A stretch of 64,000 nt of DNA from Cheiracanthium punctorium. Taxonomy: Eukaryota > Arthropoda > Arachnida > Araneae > Cheiracanthiidae. The notes beneath the pieces are model-generated. The model was given only the letters and a program-made list of their open reading frames with translations, was not told the origin of the DNA and did not search any database. The number at the start of each line of letters is the position of its first letter. Positions within the stretch are counted from its first letter, which is position 1. Shown here piece by piece: positions 56,714 through 64,000 of this stretch. The stretch lies in assembly GCA_038373885.1 (NCBI GenBank), contig JAWZYV010016045.1:1-64000 (forward strand), read 5' to 3'. The position numbers were made by a program, and so were the translations under genes.

Positions 56714-58990
56714 AATATTCATCAAATTATTTTTATTTTTAATTAAGGTAATAATAAACTATTGTCTTGCATATGGAGCAGACTCGTATTAATACTTTAA
56801 AAACATTTGTTTTTCTGTGCCATTGAAAAATTACTATAATATAAAATATACATTTTTTTATTAAAAAAAAATAATCAAAGCAGGAAATTTTATCTGTTTA
56901 ATAAATAAAAATATAATATATGTAAATATGTATTTACCGTATCTTTCTCCATTTAGTCTTTCCTGTGTGATCTCGTTAGGTAAGCGATCAGTTATTTCAC
57001 TTCTACAGTATAGTCCACTATGTTTCTGGTTTTTAAAATATTTACTCATCCGAATATTCCACTCCACAGACCTGTGCGGAATTCTTCGGATCTTCAGGGC
57101 AGGGGGGGGGCTATATTGTATTTTCCCCTTTTCGCTTTTCTCCTTGTCCGCTGCGGGTGGAGCTGCTCGCTTAATCATCGGATTGGCGTTTTCTTACAAC
57201 TTTCGAGTCTTGCAGATGCAGACTTGTTTGTCCCGTTTGTGCGTTGTTTCCGACACATAAGAAAATTCCGGCGACTATTCAACTTTCCAATCAATCTTCG
57301 CATGTTTCAAGGTTAGTTTCTTGTATCCGAAATATCGAAATTGGCGACACTAAACTTTTTACTTTGTCTGGGTTTAAAATGGAACAATAGTTTATGTCTG
57401 CTACCTCTGGAGTCACAACGAGAGTTCTACACCAGAAAGCAGATGCAAGAAGTGTTTGCTTTTCCAAAACAAATCCACATGCTGTTCATTTGTGAAACAC
57501 ATAATGGAACTGAAAAATGGCTTTTGGGGGTGTCGGCAACTCCCTGGTAAACTAATAGCTTTCATGCCAGGAACAGGCATCACTAAGAATTTATAATGGT
57601 TCTTGACCCCCTCACTATACCCATCTTTAAACTTAATGGATTGGTGTTTCGTCAATGGAAAACACCTGCTTAGCGCTTCCGCTTATTTGAAAATGCGATT
57701 TCCCTTAGAATTTTTTTGGACACTGAAAGGAAGCATAAGTTTTCGGAGAGAAAAATGTTTTACAGAACACAGGGTTTTTGCTGCTAATGTGTAGTGTATC
57801 ATCCCATATTTAAATTTTACAGAGCTGCTTGCTTCCAGATATTTTCAAAGGGAAAAACAATTTCTTCTATGGAACAAATTTCATAATTAAAAGCTTATAA
57901 TCATGGAGTGTGATGACAGGGTTACGAAGTTTTTTTTTATTTAAAAGCCTTCTTATGATTACCATAGCCCTTTCGAGCTTCGAATAGACGTAGTGCTAAA
58001 AATTCTCATTACTTTATTGAATTTCAAAATATATCACAATGATCTGTCTAATGCAGGACATCACTGAAATGTGCACATAAAACTTCAAGCTAATTAGTCA
58101 GCTTCAAACTTTCTAGCACATATACATTGAAATTTCAATTAAGAAGTGTGGTGGCTAACAATGCGGGAAATTTTTTACTGTGTACAAAGTAGCTAATTAA
58201 TCAGAATTATTTTCTCGGAGTTACAAATGCTGTAAAAATATTAACACTAAAATAGCTTTAATCACGTTTGATTATAATTTTATTCTTCTAAATTGTAACT
58301 CAGGCCAGAGCCTGATTATGACCAATGGGGGCCCCGGGCATTGATGAATTTGGGGGCCCCCATCTTTGAAATTTGTTTTATTTTTCATAAAATTTTGATA
58401 TAAAAAATGTATTTCAGAACAATATTTGAAATTGGGGGCCCTTTCGAACCGGGAGACCTGGGCAAAGACCCGATTTGCCCAAGCGACAATAAGGCTCTGA
58501 CGCAGGCCGCCTAGGAGCCCATAGCCCATACGCAGAAGCATACTCAATGGGTAATCCGGCCCTGTTTAGGTATGATGCCTTCCCTCGTGACCCCCCCCTT
58601 TCCTTCTCTATAATTTTTATGATCTTGTAGCAGTTACGGTAGATTTGGATTCCATAAATTAATTATTTACAAACTTAGGTGCTCCTTAGACTGCTTTTCA
58701 AGACGAGGAAGGCTTTTTGAAAAGGGGGGAGGGGGTTCGAATACGAAAGTAATAAATTACGCACACACAATTCACACATTTTTCTATAAACTATTTTTTG
58801 ATTTTGAGTTTTCTTTTATTATGGGTTTGGGGCAACTACACCTTCCACCTTTACCTTAATCAGGCTCGTTGTGACTCCCCCTTCCGTTGCTCTCCACGGA
58901 TGTGGATTAGCGCACATATTTAAAAAATGGCTGCATATTTTTCTGCCAAGGAGGAACGTCTGAGCACATGGAATATTGTGTGCATACTTT
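56714..58990 (+). repeat. Left arm of a large inverted duplication
   Basis: AATATTCATCAAATTATTTT at 56714 is inverted at the end of the right arm (62653-62672), and homology continues inward in three blocks: 56714-56905, 57215-58305 and 58500-58990. Sampled stretches look about 95% identical. The arm is broken by unrelated sequence at about 56906-57214 and by a hAT MITE at 58306-58499. Short ORFs present in both arms (such as PGMKAISLPGSCRHPQKPFF) are not convincing genes. Confidence 0.85.
58306..58499. mobile_element. hAT MITE inserted only in the left arm
   Basis: CAGAGCCTGATTATG...CAATAAGGCTCTG, 194 bp, flanked by ACTCAGGC and ACGCAGGC (seven of eight). The right arm has the empty site AACGCAGGCCGCC (inverted, near 60408-60424). 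Same family as 5378-5556. Confidence 0.88.
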
Positions 58991-59368
58991 AGTATTATTA
59001 TAAAATAAACTAGTAAGACCCATTGGCGGTTCCAGGGGGGGGGTCACGGGGGTCATGACCCCCCCCCCCAAATGGTCTTCGACTAAGGGGGCCTAGATTA
59101 ACCATCCGCCCCTTAAAAAAAGAGCGCCCAAGTCGAGTTCGGACAAGGGCCCAAAATAGGGGCCTAGATTAACCATCTCCTGCCACCCCCTCAAAAAAAG
59201 AGGGCCCAAGTCGAGCTTGGACAAGGGACCAAAATTCAGACAGGCCTTGATCATGTGCATACATACCACATTGTGCTGCTGAAAGAGCACACAATATTCT
59301 ATGTGTGCTCTTGTGTGCTGAAAGAGCACACAATATTCTATGTGTGCGCACACAATATTCTATGTGTG
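58991..59368. repeat. Spacer of the inverted duplication with short repeats
   Basis: It contains poly-G/poly-C, two copies of a ~70-bp unit (GGGCCTAGATTAACCATC...AAAAAAAGAG), and three copies of CACAATATTCTATGTG before the right arm begins with a fourth. Confidence 0.7.
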
Positions 59369-59696
59369 AAAGTATGCACACAATATTCTATGTGCTCAGA
59401 CGTTCCTCCTTGGCAGAAAAATATGCAGCCGTTTTGTAAATATGTGCGCTAATCCATATTCATGCAGGGGATAGCAGGCCCATGGTAGGCCAGAGCAAGG
59501 GAAGGGGGAGTCACAATGAGCCTGATTAAGGTAAAGGTGGAAGGAGTAGTTGCCCAAAACCCATAATAAAAGAAAACTCAAAATCAAAAAATGGTTTATA
59601 GAAAAATGTGTGAATTGTGTGTGCGTAATTTATTACTTTCGTATTCGAACCCCCCCCCCTTCAAAAAGCCTTCCTCGTCTTGAAAAGCAGTCTAAG

Positions 59697-60228
59697 CAGG
59701 GCCTGATTACCGAAAAGGCTTTGGAAGCTTGAGCTTCCCCTCAGAATTTGAAGGGGGCCCAAAAATGACTGGTTAACTGCAAAAATTAAAAATTGTGTTT
59801 TTAAATGCATCTTTTAAGTTATTGTAAAGATTTTTTTTGTTTTGAAACTTTGCACAAGCAAGATAAAATGCACGCTACTTTAGTACTACTTAAGATTTGG
59901 CCTAAATTGACTACAATTTGTAATATTTAATTGATACTCTTAATTGCATTGTAAGACCATGATAATAGTAATTCAACAAGTAATAACCGTAGAATTTCGA
60001 TGCAATTATCGTATACAATAATTTTAAATGTCAGTGTGTGGGGGGGGATGAACACTAATCTGAATTGTGCTCTGAATTTTTGTGACGTCATTTAATGCGT
60101 TAGTGAGTTTTGTTACAATGTGCATAGAATTTAGAAAAACTTTACTTTTCCCAAGCAAAAAGGCGAGAGGGCGGGGGGCCCGAAATGAGACTGAGCTTCC
60201 AGTCACTTCAATGGTTAATCGGGCCCTG
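59697..60228. mobile_element. hAT MITE inserted only in the right arm
   Basis: CAGGGCCTGATTACCG...GGTTAATCGGGCCCTG, 532 bp, flanked by identical AGTCTAAG at 59689-59696 and 60229-60236. The left arm keeps the uninterrupted site CCTTAGACTGC near 58687. Confidence 0.92.
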
Positions 60229-61666
60229 AGTCTAAGGAGCACCTATGTTTGTAAATAATTAATTTATGGAATCCAAATCTACCGTAACTGCTACAAGATC
60301 ATACAAATTATACAGAAGGAAAGGGGGGGGGGTCACGAGGGAAGGGATCATACCTAAACAGGGGGATTACCCATTGAGTATGCTTCCGCGTATGGGCTAT
60401 GGGCTCCTAGGCGGCCTGCGTTACAATTTAGAAGAATAAAATTATAATCAAACGTCATTAAAGCTATTTTAGTGATAATATTTTTACAGCATTTGTAACT
60501 CCGAGAAAATAATTCTGATTAATTAGCTACTTTGTACACAAAAAGAATTTCCGGCATTGTTAGCCACTACACTTATTAATTGAAATTTCAATGTATATGT
60601 GCTAGAAAGTTTGAAGCTGACTATTTAGCTTGAAGTTTTATGTGCACATTTCAGTGATGTCCTGCATTAGACAGATCATTGTGATATATTTTGAAATTCA
60701 ATAAAGTAATGAGAATTTTTAGCAGTACGTCTATTCGAAGCTCGAAAGGGCTATGGTAATCATAAGAAGGCTTTTAAATAAAAAAAACCTTCGTAACCCT
60801 GTCATCACACTCATGATTATAAGCTTTTAATTATGAAATTTGTTCCATAGAAGAAATTGTTTTTCCCTTTGAAAATATCTGGAAGCAAGCAGCTCTGTAA
60901 AATTTAAATATGGGATGATACACTACACATTAGCAGCAAAAACCCTGTGTTCTGTAAAACATTTTTCTCTCCGAAAACTAATGCTTCCTTTCAGTGTCCA
61001 AAAAAATTCTAACGGAAATCGCATTTTCAAATAAGCGTAAGCGCTAAGCAGGTGTTTTCCATTGACGAAACACCAATCCATTAATTAGTAGTGGCATATC
61101 TTTTTCAGTTTAAAGATGGGTATAGTGAGGGGTCAAGAACCATTATAAATTCTTAGTGATGCCTGTTCCTGGCATGAAAGCTATTAGTTTACCAGGGAGT
61201 TGCCGACACCCCCAAAAGCCATTTTTCAGTTCCATTATGTGTTTCACAAATGAACAGCATGTGGATTTGTTTTGGAAAAGCAAACACTTCTTGCATCTGC
61301 TTTCTGGTGTAGAACTCTCGTTGGGACTCCAGAGGTAGCAGACATAAACTATTGTTCCATTTTCAACCCAGACAAAGTAAAAGGTTTAGTGTCGCCAATT
61401 TCGGTATTTCGGATACAAGGAACTAAACTTGAAACATATGCGAAGATTGATTGGAAATATGAGTAGTCGCCAGAATTTTCTTATGTGTCGGAGACAAAGC
61501 ACAAACGAGACAAACAAGTCTCAGTGGCAGCTCGTGGGATACAGCAAGTACAGCCGGGCTGCACTTGAAATTATCAGCACATACTTTAAAATAATTCATT
61601 CTACTAATTTTCCTAAATGCAGATTAGAATTGTGGAATTCCTACGGTAAATAAAAAAATCTCCGGG

Positions 61667-61700
<34 letters not shown>

Positions 61701-62033
61701 TGTGGCCGGATCGCTCATTCAGAAAAAAAGCACTTTAATGTTCCCGCAAGTCAATTGGGAAAATCTTTGGTTCAGCCCAGAGAGCTGAAAAGAAAATTTG
61801 CAGCACCGTTGCCATGACAACGACTACGTAAGCAGCCTCTCCGGCAAAGGGAGTATGCAGCTGATACAGCCGATGAAAGACTTTTTAACGGCGGCTGAAC
61901 TTGAGAACTCGACTAACTGATTGGCTCGGACTCGGACGAGAAGTGAGGGAGGGGGTAAGGAGAATATATGTTTTGAAAACTCTCGACTTTATATCACTGA
62001 ATTTATCAAGAAGGTAAGCCTGAATAGACGCTT

Positions 62034-62219
62034 ATGAATGGACAATTACCCATCAAAGCAGTATTGCTTTTAAGTAAGCAAGAACTGGCATTTAGAGGAC
62101 ATGGCGAGCGAGAAAATTCTTTAAACATGGGAAATTTTAAAGAGCATTTAAAATTATTGATATCTGAATTAAAACAACGCCTTTTTATGGGGACATCACT
62201 GACCGATTCGCATGTTTAA
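62034..62219 (+). pseudogene. DUF4371 fragment (hAT/ZMYM-like protein)
   Basis: A 61-codon frame contains LSKQELAFRGHGERENSLNM and GNFKEHLKLLISEL. This matches the DUF4371 signature (QGLAFRGHDES..S.N.GNF.ELL) of hAT-derived ZMYM6/ZNF862-like proteins. Only this short block is present, so it is a fragment. It lies in sequence unique to the right arm. Confidence 0.7.
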
Positions 62220-62671
62220 AAGAAAGGAGGATTGATTTGACATATAAAAAATAAGTAAGTTTTCTTTTTTTTTTCTTTTCTTCTCAAGTTATCGTTACAA
62301 AAGAAAATTCTAAGGAAACTTAAATCAGACACGGTTTAATGCAATTTTGAGTATAAGAGCGGCTGGCTGAAATTTATGTCCATTTTATGGAAGTAAAATA
62401 GGATCTCTTACATTTTTTATGTAATTTCTTTTTTTTTCTTTCCTCGGTGAGGGCTTAATCCGCCAGCTTTCGAATTCCGCCAGCTTTCGCCTACAATTTC
62501 CTGCTTTGATTGATTTTTTTAAAATAACAAATGTATATTTTATATTATAGTAATTTTTCAATGGCACAGAAAAACAAATGTTTTTAAAGTATGAATACGC
62601 GTCTGCTCCATATATGAAAGACAATAGTTTATTATTAACTTAATTAAAAATAAAAATAATTTGATGAATAT

Positions 62672-63137
62672 TGTCGCGCCCTTGGAAACCCGTGTTCTCA
62701 CACAGTATTATTCTATCTATGTGCTTTCACCAGGGAGGGTCGATGCTGACCCCTGACCCTAGTTGACGTCACCCCCGACTCAGCAAGCTCCCGCTTGGAC
62801 AAGGGGGCGAGAGAAAAAAGAAGGGTCAGTTCAGTTTCGAACGGATGCAGAGAGAGAGAGAGGGAAATGTGAGTCTCTCCTCTCGATGGAAACAAAATGT
62901 GATGTGTAATTTACTTTTTTATTTTCTCTGATGGGAAAGCATAGTTGCATCATTTTGTACATAGTTCTCTGTAAATATTAAAAATTAGCTTAATCCAGAA
63001 AATTTGATTGTGATCTATTGAGTATGTTTTCTTTTATCGCAAGTGGATCGGAACCAAAGGAATGCCTCAATTAAATATAACCGCTCGGAAACAGACGATC
63101 TACCATTCGCAATTCCACGGTCGCGAGAGTTGTGACA
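62672..63137 (+). repeat. 5' LTR of a second LTR retrotransposon
   Basis: It begins TGTCGCGCCCTTGG and ends GAGTTGTGACA, giving the TGTC...GACA inverted ends of an LTR, 466 bp. A primer-binding site and gag start follow. It interrupts the right arm of the inverted duplication. The other LTR lies beyond the window. Confidence 0.85.
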
Positions 63138-63142
63138 TAAAG

Positions 63143-63164
63143 TGGTGGCAGCGGTGGGATTCGA
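63143..63164 (+). other. Primer-binding site, tRNA-Leu type
   Basis: TGGTGGCAGCGGTGGGATTC is the complement of the 3' end of a tRNA-Leu (…GAATCCCACCGCTGCCA plus CCA), five bases after the LTR. Confidence 0.85.
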
Positions 63165-63848
63165 GAAAAGTCTATCTCAGATCCCTTATAACTCCGATTT
63201 CTGGATATGTGTGCTTATATAATGATGGCGAGCTAATGTGGATATCCTTACAACTTACTGGATAAATGTGCTGCTGTGATGACGGTACGATAAATCATTA
63301 AGTACGGATATAAAGAATCGACGTTTACAGTATGCGTGTGTGTTTGCTACTATGGAGAGGAGCCTGACAACTAAAGTTTGATACTGAAGAAATCAACAGA
63401 CAAGGTGAGTGACTTTTCCTTGATTGTTTGATACAGGGATAAGTGACATGATAAATAACATGTTTATAATTTTAAGTAAATGTTGGAGCGCATTTATTAG
63501 AAATAAATATCAGCTGAATGTTGATTAAAATTAGAGTAAATATTATAGAGAATGCTGAATACTTTTTACCTATTTTAAGGAAAAGCGTAGTGTTAATTTC
63601 ACAGCACTGGGTTGTGGGTGAAATGATAAGTAAATATGAAATACGTATTTATAGAATGCTGAATATTTATTTAATGTTATTTTATTTTGTTGCATGAAAA
63701 GCATGTTATTTTTATTATTTCAAATGATCAGTGTATTTTTTCCATTGTCTGGGTATTGAGAAGTTATGTTATCTATATAAGGGACGTACTGTTGTGCATT
63801 GATTAACATTTTTGTGAGGAAAATTTTCTATTTCAATATTGGTTAAAT
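63165..63848 (+). other. Untranslated leader of the second LTR element
   Basis: AT-rich, between the primer site and gag. It contains CAAGGTGAGTG near 63402, a possible splice donor. Confidence 0.5.
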
Positions 63849-64000
63849 ATGGCTTTCTTAATGAGAGGGAGGAAAGCAGAACTCATTTTGCTAGCATCGG
63901 AATTGGGGTTGGAAGTCCAACCAGAGCAAACGATGATAGATATAAAAAAGATTATTTTAGGAATGGAAAATTATGACGAGGAAACAGTGAAAGAACTGTT
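63849..64000 (+). CDS. gag: Gag N-terminus of the second LTR retrotransposon (partial)
   Basis: An open frame from ATG at 63849 to the window edge reads MAFLMRGRKAELILLASELG, then LEVQPEQTMIDIKKIIL and an acidic tail. This start (a hydrophobic, basic helix followed by L.I.D.K..I) is, to my memory, typical of gag-like proteins of Gypsy-type elements in arachnids. Only 50 codons are visible and none is broken, so this copy may be young. The class (Gypsy) is inferred from the gag style and tRNA-Leu priming; pol lies outside. Confidence 0.7.
   Translation, partial: MAFLMRGRKAELILLASELGLEVQPEQTMIDIKKIILGMENYDEETVKEL

Larger units (their letters stand above)
59369..62672 (-). repeat. Right arm of the large inverted duplication
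   Basis: Inverse of 56714-58990, with two additions: a hAT MITE (59697-60228) and about 970 bp at 61526-62497. The latter includes a poly-A run and a DUF4371 fragment not present in the left arm. The arm ends abruptly where the LTR element begins at 62672. Confidence 0.85.

Noticed and set aside
57413..57655. ORF PGMKAISLPGSCRHPQ... present in both palindrome arms as a gene
   Set aside because: Presence in both arms follows from the duplication; the frames have no recognised domain and are not conserved beyond it.
56714..62672. Assembly artefact creating a false palindrome
   Set aside because: The arms differ by several percent, carry different MITEs with target duplications and have a unique spacer.

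Overview
This window looks like repeat-dense, AT-rich nuclear DNA from an arthropod. A chelicerate, perhaps a spider, is a tentative guess that rests mainly on the style of the gag start at the right edge. I see no intact host gene and no prokaryotic signal such as operons or Shine-Dalgarno sites. Almost everything that can be named is a mobile element or the remains of one, often nested.

Left part (0-16.6 kb): a decayed minus-strand ORF of an unnamed element-type protein is split by a hAT transposon (493-3013), which itself carries a SINE with a 14-bp target duplication. Small MITEs, a CR1/Jockey-like LINE 3' end and a piggyBac-like foldback MITE follow. Next come a long TIR element holding a degraded copy of an unnamed protein family (10.4-13.0 kb) and a nearly intact Tc1-type transposon (15064-16565).

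Middle (16.6-38 kb): a Helitron carries about nine ~155-bp tandem repeats (20774-22382). Two DNA transposons carry protein families I cannot assign to a named superfamily. One lies at 24365-27159 and encodes the same family as the copy at 11.5 kb. The other lies at 28192-30818 and has about 330-bp TIRs and a perfect 8-bp target duplication. They are followed by zinc-finger and MADF-domain fragments, tRNA-like sequences and MITEs.

38.0-55.6 kb: a Ty3/Gypsy LTR retrotransposon with 428-bp LTRs and a GTCT target duplication. Its pol reading frame is cut inside reverse transcriptase by a 12,061-bp insertion. That insertion has its own terminal inverted repeats, subterminal repeats and AA target duplication. 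It in turn contains a Tigger/pogo transposon, a second Tigger remnant, a broken TTF-type zinc-finger ORF and several MITEs. Gypsy gag has an in-frame stop and pol a one-base deletion, so the element is dead on three counts.

56.7-62.7 kb: a large diverged inverted duplication. Each arm has received a different hAT MITE at a site that is empty in the other arm. The right arm is cut by the 5' LTR of another LTR retrotransposon (LTR 62672-63137, tRNA-Leu-type primer site, gag start at 63849) that runs off the window.

The best candidates for something undescribed are the two TIR transposon families with unassigned proteins and the 12-kb insertion. All coordinates come from reading by eye; identities are approximate and no database was searched.
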